This document shows, piece after piece, positions 54,519 to 63,093 of a stretch of DNA of 64,000 bases. The translations under genes were made by a program, and so were the position numbers. Below the pieces are notes generated by a model. It searched no databases and was not told where the DNA came from. It worked only from the letters and a program-made list of their open reading frames with translations. The stretch covers positions 1-64,000 of the forward strand of contig JBARRP010000097.1 of assembly GCA_049644285.1 (NCBI GenBank). Direction: 5' to 3'. This stretch comes from CAVRXT01 sp049644285. Its GTDB lineage: Bacteria; Acidobacteriota; Terriglobia; Acidiferrales; UBA7541. The first letter of the stretch is position 1; each line of letters starts with the position of its first letter.

Positions 54519-55691
54519 ATGAAGAAAATTTCCATTCTTGGTTCGACCGGATCGATTGGCCGGCAATGCCTGAGCGTGGTGGAATCGCTTGGCGGGCAGA
54601 TCGAGGTTGTCGCGATTGCGGCCGGTTCGAACATCGCGTTGGTGGCCGATCAAGCAGCGAAGCATCGCCCAAAGCTCGTTTCGGTAAGCAGCGAAGCAGG
54701 CGCGCGGGAACTTTGTGAGCGCCTCAAGTCTTCAAAGGTCCAACCGCTGCCGGAAATTCTCTTCGGCCCGGAAGGCATCACGCGTGTTGCGACCCATCCC
54801 GATGCCGCAATGGTCGTTTCAGCAGCCGTCGGCGTGGTTGGTTTGCCCGCGACCTACAAAGCCATCGAACACGGGAAGGGCATTGCCCTGGCGAATAAGG
54901 AAGTCTTGGTGGCCGCAGGAGAGATCGTGATGGCCGAAGCCGCGCGCCGGCGTGTCACAGTGCTCCCTGTCGATAGCGAACACAATGCCATCCATCAATG
55001 TCTGCGCGCCGGCGATCATCGTGAGATCAAGCGGTTGGTATTAACCGCCTCCGGCGGCCCCTTTCGCAAGACTCCCCTCAATCGCCTTGCCAAGGTGTCG
55101 CCCGAGCAGGCGCTGGCGCATCCAAACTGGAGGATGGGGAAGCGCATCACCATTGATTCGGCCACCCTGATGAATAAGGGATTCGAGGTGATCGAGGCCC
55201 GGTGGCTTTTCGGGATGCAGCTCGATCAGATTGAGGTGGTGATTCACCCGCAGTCAACCATTCACTCCATGGTCGAGTTCGTCGATGGTTCCGTTCTCGC
55301 ACAACTCGGCCCAACTGACATGCGCATGCCCATTCAATATGCGCTAACCTATCCCGAGCGCGTCGCATCCAACGGGTTTGCGCTGGACTGGTCGCGTCTG
55401 AAGAAACTTGAATTCGAGAAAGTGCCGGCGCGGAAATTTCCGTGCTTGCGTCTGGCGCGAGAGGCGCTCCGGGGCGGGGGGCTTTTGCCCTGCGCTTTGA
55501 ACGCGGCCGACGAAGAGGCCGTGGCCGCGTTCCTGGATGGTGGCCTGTCGTTTCCTGGGATCGCCGCTGTGATCGAAGAGGTCTTGGATCGGATGCCTAA
55601 AGCTGCGCTTCACACCATTGACGACGTGCTCGCTGCCGATGCTCAGGCACGGCGGCTGGCTCGCGAAGAGGTCCAGCACAGGAAGAATTAG
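54519..55691 (+). CDS. dxr: 1-deoxy-D-xylulose-5-phosphate reductoisomerase
   Basis: A 390-residue NADPH enzyme, second step of the MEP isoprenoid pathway, providing precursors for UppS. Motifs: ILGSTGSIGRQ nucleotide loop at the N-terminus, ALANKEVLVAAGEIV, LPVDSEHNAIHQ (metal/substrate binding), LTASGGPF, and MGKRITIDSATLMNKGFEVIEA. ATG 54519 begins exactly at MKKISILG; the frame extends upstream but without homology. rseP starts eight bases after its stop. Confidence 0.96.
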   Translation: MKKISILGSTGSIGRQCLSVVESLGGQIEVVAIAAGSNIALVADQAAKHRPKLVSVSSEAGARELCERLKSSKVQPLPEILFGPEGITRVATHPDAAMVVSAAVGVVGLPATYKAIEHGKGIALANKEVLVAAGEIVMAEAARRRVTVLPVDSEHNAIHQCLRAGDHREIKRLVLTASGGPFRKTPLNRLAKVSPEQALAHPNWRMGKRITIDSATLMNKGFEVIEARWLFGMQLDQIEVVIHPQSTIHSMVEFVDGSVLAQLGPTDMRMPIQYALTYPERVASNGFALDWSRLKKLEFEKVPARKFPCLRLAREALRGGGLLPCALNAADEEAVAAFLDGGLSFPGIAAVIEEVLDRMPKAALHTIDDVLAADAQARRLAREEVQHRKN

Positions 55692-55698
55692 GAGTCAC

Positions 55699-57033
55699 AT
55701 GTCAACCTTTCTGACCGCAATCATATCCGTCACAGTTGTTCTGGGGATCATGATCGTCGTCCACGAGTGGGGACACTTCGTTGCCGCTAAGTTTTTCGGT
55801 GTCCGCGTGGAGATTTTCTCCATTGGCTTCGGCCCAAGACTGTGGGGGCGGAAGCGCGGCGATACAGATTATCGACTGAGCGCCCTCCCCTTCGGTGGCT
55901 ACGTAAAGATGGCGGGGGATAATCCGCTCGAGGAACGAAGCGGCGCCCCTGACGAATTCCTTTCGAAGCCCCGTTGGCAACGCGTTCTCATTGCTGTTGC
56001 CGGGCCCGCCATGAACATTTTGCTCGCCATCCTCCTGATGATCGGGCTCTACAAGGCGGGCTCTCCCGAGCCTTCCTATTTGAGCCAGCCCCCGGTAGTT
56101 GCCGGAGTTCTGCCCGGTTCTCCGGCGGAGCAAGCGGGGATCCAGGTCGGTGACCGGATTTTGAAAGTGAACGACACTCCCACCCCGAAGTGGGAGGACG
56201 CTATCTTCGAGGCTGACGTGGCGGTCTCACGCTCCTCCATTTCGCTCGAGCTCGATCGCAATGGTGAGACCCGCGAAGTGGAGATCCACGTGACTTCGAA
56301 GCAAATGCTGGAAGGATTCGAATCCCTCCTTGGGTACCCCAAGGAGCCTGTCCTGGTCGAGCGGATCACTCCCGGAATGCCTGCGGAGAAGGCCGGATTG
56401 AAAGCCGGCGATGAAGTCGCGTCGGTGAATGGGGTTGCGCTTACCAGTCCGCCGCAACTGGCAAACATGATTAAGTCGTCCGGCGGCAAGCCGCTGAGTT
56501 TCGCCATAAATCGCGCCGGAAAGGATTTGACCGTTGTCGCCCAGCCCATCTTCGGAGACCCGGGTGACGGTGCCGGAAAGCGCTGGGAAGTGGGTTTCCA
56601 GCTTGGCACCAAGATGGTGCCCGTTTCTTATCCTTTGGGCGAGGCCGCGCGCCGGGCAGTGGTTTGGAATCTTGGCATGACCCGGCAAATCGGAGATGTC
56701 CTCGTGGGCCTGTTTAGCGGGAGGGTCTCACTCAAGCAGCTCGAAGGTCCGGTCGGAATCGCTCGGGCTTCGGGCCAGGCGGCGCGACGCGGCCCAATCG
56801 CCTTCATGAATCTGATGGCGGTTATCAGCCTGAACCTGGGCCTTCTCAATTTGCTCCCCATCCCGATCCTGGATGGAGGTCACGTGTTCTTGCTCACGAT
56901 CGAAGGCATCCTCCGGCGTGATCTGAGCGTGGCGGTGAAGGAGAGAATCGTCCAGGTCGGTCTGGTCTTCCTTCTGGGCGTTTTTGCTTTCGTGATGTAT
57001 AGTGACATTCTCAAGCTCATCCAGAATCATTGA
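55699..57033 (+). CDS. rseP: RseP-type site-2 protease (M50)
   Basis: A ~444-residue intramembrane zinc metalloprotease. The active site HEWGH (residues 22-26) is in the first span. Two PDZ-like domains follow (VVAGVLPGSPAEQAGIQVGD; LVERITPGMPAEKAGLKAGDEV). The second metal motif LDGGH is near the C-terminus (NLLPIPILDGGHVF). It cleaves membrane-bound anti-sigma factors or signal peptides. ATG 55699 is chosen because the hydrophobic helix with HExxH begins there. The Fur-family gene starts three bases after the stop. Confidence 0.94.
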   Translation: MSTFLTAIISVTVVLGIMIVVHEWGHFVAAKFFGVRVEIFSIGFGPRLWGRKRGDTDYRLSALPFGGYVKMAGDNPLEERSGAPDEFLSKPRWQRVLIAVAGPAMNILLAILLMIGLYKAGSPEPSYLSQPPVVAGVLPGSPAEQAGIQVGDRILKVNDTPTPKWEDAIFEADVAVSRSSISLELDRNGETREVEIHVTSKQMLEGFESLLGYPKEPVLVERITPGMPAEKAGLKAGDEVASVNGVALTSPPQLANMIKSSGGKPLSFAINRAGKDLTVVAQPIFGDPGDGAGKRWEVGFQLGTKMVPVSYPLGEAARRAVVWNLGMTRQIGDVLVGLFSGRVSLKQLEGPVGIARASGQAARRGPIAFMNLMAVISLNLGLLNLLPIPILDGGHVFLLTIEGILRRDLSVAVKERIVQVGLVFLLGVFAFVMYSDILKLIQNH

Positions 57034-57035
57034 CG

Positions 57036-57533
57036 ATGCAAGCCAACTCAGCACATCGCGTTTCCACCGGCGAACGCATCAATCATGAGCCTCCGGGACG
57101 CTTGCAAAAGGAATTGGCCGCCCGTGGCATCCGGCTCACCCGCCAGCGCCGCGTTCTGCTTCAGGTGATGGAAACAGCGCGGCGCCACCTCGACGCCACC
57201 GAGATTCTTCAACGCGCCCAGCGCCTTGACCCTCGCATCACTCGCGTCACCGTCTACCGCACCATTGATCTCCTGAAGCGCCACGGCTTGATTGACGAGC
57301 TCGACCTTCTCCACCTTCGCGGTGATCGTCACTTCTATGAAAGCCATGGCCCGCGCGACCACATTCATGTCGCCTGCCTGCGTTGCGGTAAGGTGCGCGA
57401 ATTCGAAAGCCAGCTCTACGAACAATTGATGAAGCAGATCGAGCGCGATTGCGGCCTTCGAATCACCGTCACCCGCACCGAAGTCGGTGGATACTGCGAC
57501 GACTGTCAGCCGAGACCCGGCGCCTCCGCCTGA
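57036..57533 (+). CDS. Fur-family metal-dependent regulator
   Basis: A 165-residue Fur-superfamily repressor. The winged helix includes GIRLTRQRRVLLQVMETA, HLDATEILQRAQRLDPRITRVTVYRTIDLLKRHGLIDEL. The C-terminal part keeps CLRCGK and CDDC, forming a structural zinc site, and DHIHVACLRC as part of the regulatory metal site. Whether it senses iron, zinc, manganese or peroxide is not decidable by eye. It comes three bases after rseP and may be co-transcribed; it converges with ribF. Confidence 0.88.
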   Translation: MQANSAHRVSTGERINHEPPGRLQKELAARGIRLTRQRRVLLQVMETARRHLDATEILQRAQRLDPRITRVTVYRTIDLLKRHGLIDELDLLHLRGDRHFYESHGPRDHIHVACLRCGKVREFESQLYEQLMKQIERDCGLRITVTRTEVGGYCDDCQPRPGASA

Positions 57534-57695
57534 AGTTGTTGACCCGCTAGATTCCTGTTGTTGCTCAGGTGCAACATCATTTCCCGATTCGTAGTGGCGC
57601 TGCTTGCCGCGCCCGCGGTCTGCCGTGCCCCTTGCGCCCGTGTCGCGGTCAGAGGCTTCGTTTCACGCTCGCTAGCCTTCAAGGTCTTAGATTGA
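57534..57695. other. Convergent gap between Fur-family gene and ribF
   Basis: About 160 non-coding bases. A weak GTTGC/GCAAC hairpin lies near 57560-57575 without a strong T-run. The short plus-strand frame across it has no recognisable features. Confidence 0.4.
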
Positions 57696-58670
57696 TCATG
57701 CGGTCTGGCGTGTTTCGTGCCAGCGATCAAGACGGGCAAAGAATCTGCGCGCGCGTGCGAGATCTCTTATGACCTGACTGCGCAAAGCCTCCGGCCCGGA
57801 AAATTTCTGTTCATCGCGCAGGCGTTTCCAGAACCGGACTTCCATCGCCCCAGACTGCAGTTCCTGTCCGAAATCGAAGAGATGACTCTCAATGGTCAGC
57901 CCGCGGCCATCAAAGGTTGGACGGACGCCGATATTCGTCGTCGAACGATAAAGTCTTCCTCCAACACATGTTTCGGTCACATAGACGCCCGCTTTCGGCA
58001 GCAACTCCTGTTCCGTTGCGAGATTCAGTGTGGGCACAATAAGGCGGCGCCCCTGGCCCGTACCCGGTCGAATCTCACCGGCAAGCGAGAAGGGCCGCCC
58101 CAGGAACCGTGCCGCGCGGGTAACATGGCCTTCGCGGAGGGCTTCGCGTATTGCTGAACTCGAAACGACCGCGCCGCGCACGACCACGGGCGGAATCGTC
58201 TCCACCGCGAACCCGCGGGTCTTTCCCATCTCCGTCAGCAGCCGCACGTCTCCTGCCTGCCGATGGCCGAAGCGGAAATTCCCGCCCACGAGCACGTCGC
58301 GGGCTCGCATCGTTTCAACGAGAATTCGCCGCACAAATTCTTCCGGAGAGAGAAGTGAGAGCGCGCGATCGAATTGCAAGATGAGCACTGCGTCCAATCG
58401 CAACTCCTCAAATGCAGCCAGGCGTTGGCCGAGCGTCATCAGCAGGGAAGGGGCCTCGTCCGGCCGCAATACGCGAAGCGGATGGGGATTAAAGGTCACG
58501 ACGGCGCTGAGTCCTTGGCTCGCCCGCGCACGTTCGAGCACCTCGCGCAGAATCTTCTGATGCCCCACGTGGATTCCGTCGAAGTTTCCGATCGTCACGA
58601 CCGACGGAGGCGCAGGCGCGGAGAAGTGCGCCTTCCATTGATCGTCCGAATGCAGGACTGCGAGCGCCAT
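57696..58670 (-). CDS. ribF: Bifunctional riboflavin kinase/FAD synthetase
   Basis: A 324-residue enzyme making FMN and then FAD. The N-terminal nucleotidyltransferase domain has TIGNFDGIHVGHQKIL and VTFNPHPLRVL. The C-terminal kinase domain has GEIRPGTGQGRRLIVPTLNLATE (the PTxN motif) and GVYVTET. It supplies FAD for flavoproteins such as SdhA and acyl-CoA dehydrogenase in this window. ATG 58668-58670 overlaps the stop of the upstream MBL hydrolase gene, indicating coupling. Confidence 0.94.
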   Translation of the reverse strand: MALAVLHSDDQWKAHFSAPAPPSVVTIGNFDGIHVGHQKILREVLERARASQGLSAVVTFNPHPLRVLRPDEAPSLLMTLGQRLAAFEELRLDAVLILQFDRALSLLSPEEFVRRILVETMRARDVLVGGNFRFGHRQAGDVRLLTEMGKTRGFAVETIPPVVVRGAVVSSSAIREALREGHVTRAARFLGRPFSLAGEIRPGTGQGRRLIVPTLNLATEQELLPKAGVYVTETCVGGRLYRSTTNIGVRPTFDGRGLTIESHLFDFGQELQSGAMEVRFWKRLRDEQKFSGPEALRSQVIRDLARARRFFARLDRWHETRQTA

Positions 58671-59434
58671 CAGAGTTCCACCTCGAAACTCAATCCATCG
58701 TAGGCCAGTCGAGCATTCTCGGGCAGCCGGGAATTCGTCTCCTCATGTGGCAGGTCGTGACAGATGTGCGTGAACCATGCTTGCTTCGGTTGGAGTTCGC
58801 TCACCAGCGCCAGCGATTGTTCCACATTCGAGTGCATCGGGTGCGGCGTGTACCGCAGTGCATCCAGAATGAGATGGTCCAGCCCTCGCAAGAGCGCCTT
58901 CGAAGGTTCCGGCACGCGGCTGAAATCGGTGAGGTACGCGGCTCCGCCGAATCGAAACCCCAGGACGGGTTGAGGACCGTGCATCGCCGGAACCGGAATT
59001 ATCTTCGAGCCAAAAAGATCGAATGGCCCATCGATGGTGTGCAATTCAACGCCGGGAATTGCGCTCCCGGCGGGGGCATCCTCGAAGATATACGCAAATA
59101 CGCGGCGTAGAATCGCCAGCGTGTCCGCCGAAGCATAGATCGGCACGGCCCCGTTCTGCTTCAGATTGAACGGGCGGATGTCATCGAGGCCCATGATGTG
59201 GTCCGCGTGACCGTGGGTGTACAGCACTGCGTCCAGCCGATCCAGCCCGTATCGCAGCGCCTGGTATCGAAAGTCGGGAGTGGTGTCGATGACTACCGTT
59301 CGACCGTTGTAGGAGAGCAACACCGACGGCCGCGTGCGCCGGTCATGAGGATCTTTGGAGAGGCAGACCGCGCAGCGGCAGCCCAGAGTAGGAACCCCCA
59401 TGGAAGTGCCGGACCCCAGGACAGTCAATCGCAA
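58670..59434 (-). CDS. MBL-fold metal hydrolase (PhnP-like)
   Basis: A 254-residue metallo-beta-lactamase fold protein. LGSGTSMGVPTLGCRCAVC near the start has the Cys-rich loop typical of the PhnP group. The metal motif is YTHGHADHIMGLDDIRPF; later PVPAMHGPQPVLGF, TDFSR and WFTHICHDLPHEE complete it. PhnP acts as a cyclic phosphodiesterase; the substrate here is unknown, and no phosphonate genes are near. The start is a TTG (59432-59434) as no ATG is available. Confidence 0.85.
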   Translation of the reverse strand: MRLTVLGSGTSMGVPTLGCRCAVCLSKDPHDRRTRPSVLLSYNGRTVVIDTTPDFRYQALRYGLDRLDAVLYTHGHADHIMGLDDIRPFNLKQNGAVPIYASADTLAILRRVFAYIFEDAPAGSAIPGVELHTIDGPFDLFGSKIIPVPAMHGPQPVLGFRFGGAAYLTDFSRVPEPSKALLRGLDHLILDALRYTPHPMHSNVEQSLALVSELQPKQAWFTHICHDLPHEETNSRLPENARLAYDGLSFEVEL

Positions 59435-59501
59435 GGAACGCAGAGGAATTCTCCGAATCTGTCTTCGCCGCGAAATTTACCGGAAAGCCGGAAGCGGGCG
59501 C

Positions 59502-60032
59502 TTACGGCTTGGCTTTGGCTTTATCGCGCATGGCCTGCGCAGCCGCTTTGGAAATCTCCATGTACGTCAGTTTCAGGCTGCCGAGCACCTCGAGCAGCAA
59601 TTGCTCGTCTTCATCTGCAAGATTGCCTTTCGTTTTCTCCCGGAGGACGTCGAGCATATCGATCACTTCGTGCGCCCCTTCGAGGTCCACGAACGCTTTT
59701 CCGGTTGACGGGTCAGCCATCCCACCCAGAAGCGCGGCGGCGTTGCGCGTAAGAAAGTCAACCAGCATTTGGAAAGGGCGCGAAGGCGCGGGGCGTTCGA
59801 CGCTTTCCTTGACGCCGGCCGCGGTCTGCGTGGCGGCAGACGACCCCGAACCCGCTTTGGAACTGCTTGCGTTCGTGCCTGATGCCGCCGCGCCCGCCGG
59901 ATTCGGCTTCGCGGCGGCCGCTTCGCGATCCCGGCGTTCCTCTTCGACGGCCTCGCGGCGCAGCTCACCCTCCGCCGTAAAGAGCCGCCGGTCAACTACC
60001 TTAAACTCTTCTTCCTGTTTGTGTTCAGCCAA
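59502..60032 (-). CDS. DUF1844 domain protein
   Basis: A 176-residue protein. An acidic/basic N-terminus (KVVDRRLFTAEGELRREA) and Ala/Ser-rich linker (residues ~35-75) lead to a C-terminal DUF1844 domain: PFQMLVDFLTRNAAALLGGM, DLEGAHEVIDMLDVLREKTKGNLADEDEQLLLEVLGSLKLTYME. DUF1844 is common in Acidobacteriota, deltaproteobacterial and planctomycete lineages, with unknown role. The start is TTG 60030-60032, with a GAGG site upstream. Confidence 0.82.
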   Translation of the reverse strand: MAEHKQEEEFKVVDRRLFTAEGELRREAVEEERRDREAAAAKPNPAGAAASGTNASSSKAGSGSSAATQTAAGVKESVERPAPSRPFQMLVDFLTRNAAALLGGMADPSTGKAFVDLEGAHEVIDMLDVLREKTKGNLADEDEQLLLEVLGSLKLTYMEISKAAAQAMRDKAKAKP

Positions 60033-60136
60033 AAAGAAACCTCAGTGCCGGTGGCTTAACATCCCCCAAACCGAAGTGTAGCATCCGACATCCGCAGGGA
60101 CAAGGTTTGTGGGCGCATTACGCGGCAATCGTGCCC

Positions 60137-60165
60137 TTGTCATTTGGACAGTGCTAACTTAGAGT
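60137..60165 (+). promoter_or_regulatory. Predicted promoter of mazG
   Basis: TTGTCA at 60137-60142, a 17-base spacer, TAGAGT at 60160-60165. The -10 overlaps the first possible GTG start of the frame (60164), which argues for a later start. Confidence 0.4.
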
Positions 60166-60196
60166 GTCCCGTGGTTCAGGAGAGATTCCGCCCGTC

Positions 60197-61165
60197 GTGT
60201 CGCCACGCAAGCAAGCTCCCCGGAAAAGCCGGAAGCGGTCCTTCTCTCACAGCAGAGGCGCGCAGGCAGCTCGTGAGCGCGGAAAAAGCCAGCGAGCGCC
60301 GGGCCGGCCTTCGGTAGGGGACCTTTTCGAGCGACTCGTCGCCCTCCAAGCGCGTCTCCGCGCACCGGGTGGCTGTCCATGGGACCGCGAACAGACACAT
60401 CAATCCCTGCGCACTTTCCTGATAGAAGAAACATACGAAGTCCTCGACGCCCTCGAGAGCGGCGATTCGAAGAAATTCGCCAGCGAGCTTGGCGATCTTC
60501 TCCTGCAAATTATCTTCCACGCGCTTTTAGCCCGGGAGGCCGGGCGGTTTCAGATTGCAGACGTGATTGAATCGGTCCATTCGAAGATGGTGCGCCGCCA
60601 TCCGCATGTGTTCGGAAACGTGAAGGCCGATACGTCAGCCGAGGTCCTGAAGAATTGGGAGCAGCTAAAGGCCGAAGAGCAACGAGGAGAGTTCACCGGG
60701 GCAAAGACTAACGGGGCTGGCTCTTCCGTTCTTGCCGGAGTGCCACGGACGTTGCCGGCGTTGCTCGAGGCGCATCAACTGACTCGCCGCGCCGCGAATA
60801 TTGGTTTCGACTGGGAAAACATCGCTGGCCTCCTCGAGAAACTTCAAGAAGAGACTGAAGAATTGAGGGGCGCCCTCAGTGATGAGCGTGCCGTAGCCGG
60901 CGGAAAGTCGGTAGCAAGCGCTCCAGCTCGCGCCGATATCGAAGAAGAAGTCGGCGATCTGCTCTTTGTGGCCGTCAACGTCGCTCGCTTCCTGGGCGTC
61001 GATCCCGAGGTCGCCCTCAAATCCGCAAATCGGAAGTTCAAGCAACGCTTTCAGTGGATGGAACAACAAGCTGCCCGCCAAGGCCGCCCTTTCGCCAATG
61101 CCCCGCGAGAACAAATGGAAGAACTATGGAACGCATCAAAGAGCCAGGCCGCAAATCGGGCGTAG
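60197..61165 (+). CDS. mazG: Nucleoside triphosphate pyrophosphohydrolase MazG
   Basis: A ~322-residue enzyme cleaving NTPs to NMP and pyrophosphate, limiting faulty nucleotides. It has two MazG helical repeats: LRAPGGCPWDREQTHQSLRTFLIEETYEVLDALES with ELGDLLLQIIFHALLA, and a second with KLQEETEELRGALS and EEEVGDLLFVAVNVARFLGVDPE. A basic ~40-residue N-terminal extension precedes. GTG 60197 is preferred because an AGGAGA lies upstream and a promoter-like -10 covers GTG 60164; the latter remains possible. The acetyltransferase gene starts inside its end. Confidence 0.88.
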   Translation: MSPRKQAPRKSRKRSFSHSRGAQAARERGKSQRAPGRPSVGDLFERLVALQARLRAPGGCPWDREQTHQSLRTFLIEETYEVLDALESGDSKKFASELGDLLLQIIFHALLAREAGRFQIADVIESVHSKMVRRHPHVFGNVKADTSAEVLKNWEQLKAEEQRGEFTGAKTNGAGSSVLAGVPRTLPALLEAHQLTRRAANIGFDWENIAGLLEKLQEETEELRGALSDERAVAGGKSVASAPARADIEEEVGDLLFVAVNVARFLGVDPEVALKSANRKFKQRFQWMEQQAARQGRPFANAPREQMEELWNASKSQAANRA

Positions 61166-61968
61166 GGTCGGGCGCTCGCTCGGCCATGGAGCGCGGTGGA
61201 ATTGAAGTGCGCCACTGTACCGCCCTCGCAGAATTCGCGGAGTGCGTCCGCCTGCAGCAGTCGACCTGGGGCGAGGACATCGTTGTCCCGTCGGCTATGT
61301 TCGTCGTGGCCCAGGAGACAGGCGGGCAGATTCTAGGCGCATTCGAAGGCAGCAGGCTGGTTGGTTTCACAATGGCCCTCGCGGCGATTCATGGCCTCAC
61401 GCCATTCCTGCACTCTCACATGACGGCAGTTCTGCCGGAATTTCAAAACTGCGGCGTCGGTCGCCGGTTGAAACTCCTTCAGCGCGAGGACGCCTTGGCG
61501 CGGGGCATCCGGCTGGTCGAGTGGACTTTTGATCCGCTGGAACTGAAAAACGCCTACTTCAATCTCGTGCGCCTGGGCGCGGTCGCTCGCCGCTTCATCC
61601 CCAATTGCTACGGCATTACCGACAGCCCATTGCACTCCGGTCTCCCTACAGATCGGCTGCTTGCAGAGTGGTGGCTCGATTCTCCGCGGGTTCGAGCAAT
61701 TCTTGAAGCGAATGACAACGTGGCAGCCGCTCAGGAGAGCGGGGCGACGGAGCGCGTCCGCGTCCCGGCAGACATCGGCGAACTGAGAAACAAGGATCGC
61801 GCGGCTGCGGAGCGAATCCAGGACGAGATCCGAAAACAATTCCAACATTGGTATGGCCGCGAATATATCGCCATCGGCCTTGCGCCAAACGGACCCACGG
61901 CGGACTATCTGCTCGAGCCCGCGACCGCCATCGCCGCTCAAGTTTTTCCGGAGTCTTCTCGAGGTTGA
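61126..61968 (+). CDS. GNAT acyltransferase (COG3375-like), possible amino acid N-succinyltransferase
   Basis: A ~280-residue GNAT-like protein. The CoA loop is seen at HMTAVLPEFQNCGVGRRLKLLQREDAL. The later block LVEWTFDPLELKNAYFNLVRLGAVARRFIPNCYG is characteristic of the COG3375 group. In bacilli such a protein is found beside N-succinylamino-acid racemase and succinylates D-amino acids. Here the next gene is exactly that kind of racemase. ATG 61126 has a GGAAG site 5 bases upstream and overlaps mazG by 40 bases; ATG 61186 is a later alternative without one. Confidence 0.78.
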   Translation: MERIKEPGRKSGVGSGARSAMERGGIEVRHCTALAEFAECVRLQQSTWGEDIVVPSAMFVVAQETGGQILGAFEGSRLVGFTMALAAIHGLTPFLHSHMTAVLPEFQNCGVGRRLKLLQREDALARGIRLVEWTFDPLELKNAYFNLVRLGAVARRFIPNCYGITDSPLHSGLPTDRLLAEWWLDSPRVRAILEANDNVAAAQESGATERVRVPADIGELRNKDRAAAERIQDEIRKQFQHWYGREYIAIGLAPNGPTADYLLEPATAIAAQVFPESSRG

Positions 61969-61984
61969 AAGGCATCTTTCGCTC

Positions 61985-63091
61985 ATGCGCATTCACAAAA
62001 TCTGCTTGCGGGAACTCCACCTTCAACTCCTCGCGCCCTTTGAGACAAGCTTCGGAAGGTCGACCCTCCGCAAGATTCTTCTTGTCGAGGCGGACGTCGA
62101 CGGAGTGTCCGGATGGGGTGAAGCTACTGCCGGAGAAGACCCGTATTACTCACCAGAGACAACCGGAACCGCGTGGCACATTCTGCGCGAATTCATCTGG
62201 CCAGCGCTGCGGGGCAGGGAATTCCACTCCGCTTCGGACATCTTCGGTCTTCTTGCAAGGATTCGCGGCCATAACATGGCCAAAGCCGGGCTCGAGACCG
62301 CCGTCTGGGACGCGGAAGCGAAACAGAAAAACATCCCCCTCTGGAAGCTTCTAGGGGGCGCGCGCCAGGAAATCCCCTGCGGCGTCTCCATCGGGATTCA
62401 ACCCACCGGCGAAGAGCTCATCGCCAAGGTGGGGCAGGAACTGGCCGCGGGGTATCAGCGGATCAAAATCAAGATCAAACCAGGGTGCGACCTCGAGCCC
62501 GTGGCGGTGCTTCGCGAGCAGTTCCCCAATATCCGCTTGATGGTGGACGCGAACTCCGCCTATTCACTCGAAGACGCCCCGCTGCTCAAGAAACTCGATG
62601 CCTATCATCTGATGATGATCGAACAGCCCCTCGGCTGGCACGACATCTTCGGCCACGTCAAACTTCAGAAACAGCTTGAGACCCCGATCTGCCTCGACGA
62701 ATGCATCCATTCGGAGGAACATGCGCGTGCTGCCGTCGAATTAGGTGCCTGCCAGATCATTAACATCAAGTTGGGCCGTGTGGGCGGCCACACAGTCGCC
62801 CGGCGGATCCAGCACTTCTGCCAGACAAGCGGCATTCCGGTATGGTGCGGCGGGATGCTTGAATCCGGCATCGGGCGCGCACAGAACATCGCCATGTCCA
62901 CGCTGCCGAATTTTGTGCTTCCCGGCGACGTCTCCGCGTCCTGCCGTTACTGGGAGGAGGACATCATCGCGCCCGAAGTCGAAGTTACTCGCCAGGGAAC
63001 CATCCAGGTGCCCACCGAGCCAGGAATCGGCTACGAGCCACGTCTCGATCGAATCGAGTCCTTGACCCGCAATTGCGAGGTCCTCGACTAA
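61985..63091 (+). CDS. o-Succinylbenzoate synthase / N-succinylamino-acid racemase family enzyme
   Basis: A 368-residue enolase-superfamily enzyme. The catalytic KxK lysines are in IKIKIKPG; metal ligands are in LMVDANSAY, MIEQPLGW and CLDECIH, and the second lysine in INIKLGRVGG. Substrate-loop sequence FETSFGRSTLRKILLVE fits the MenC-2/NSAR group. Such enzymes catalyse OSB formation in menaquinone synthesis, or racemise N-succinyl amino acids, or both. With no men genes near and a COG3375 acyltransferase 16 bases upstream, the racemase role is favoured. ATG 61985 begins at MRIHKICLRE. Confidence 0.87.
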   Translation: MRIHKICLRELHLQLLAPFETSFGRSTLRKILLVEADVDGVSGWGEATAGEDPYYSPETTGTAWHILREFIWPALRGREFHSASDIFGLLARIRGHNMAKAGLETAVWDAEAKQKNIPLWKLLGGARQEIPCGVSIGIQPTGEELIAKVGQELAAGYQRIKIKIKPGCDLEPVAVLREQFPNIRLMVDANSAYSLEDAPLLKKLDAYHLMMIEQPLGWHDIFGHVKLQKQLETPICLDECIHSEEHARAAVELGACQIINIKLGRVGGHTVARRIQHFCQTSGIPVWCGGMLESGIGRAQNIAMSTLPNFVLPGDVSASCRYWEEDIIAPEVEVTRQGTIQVPTEPGIGYEPRLDRIESLTRNCEVLD

Positions 63092-63093
63092 AG

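Noticed and set aside
57569..57772. Small plus-strand ORF (67 codons) between the Fur-family gene and ribF
   Set aside because: Overlaps the end of ribF in antisense, no ribosome binding site, no hydrophobic or repeat pattern.
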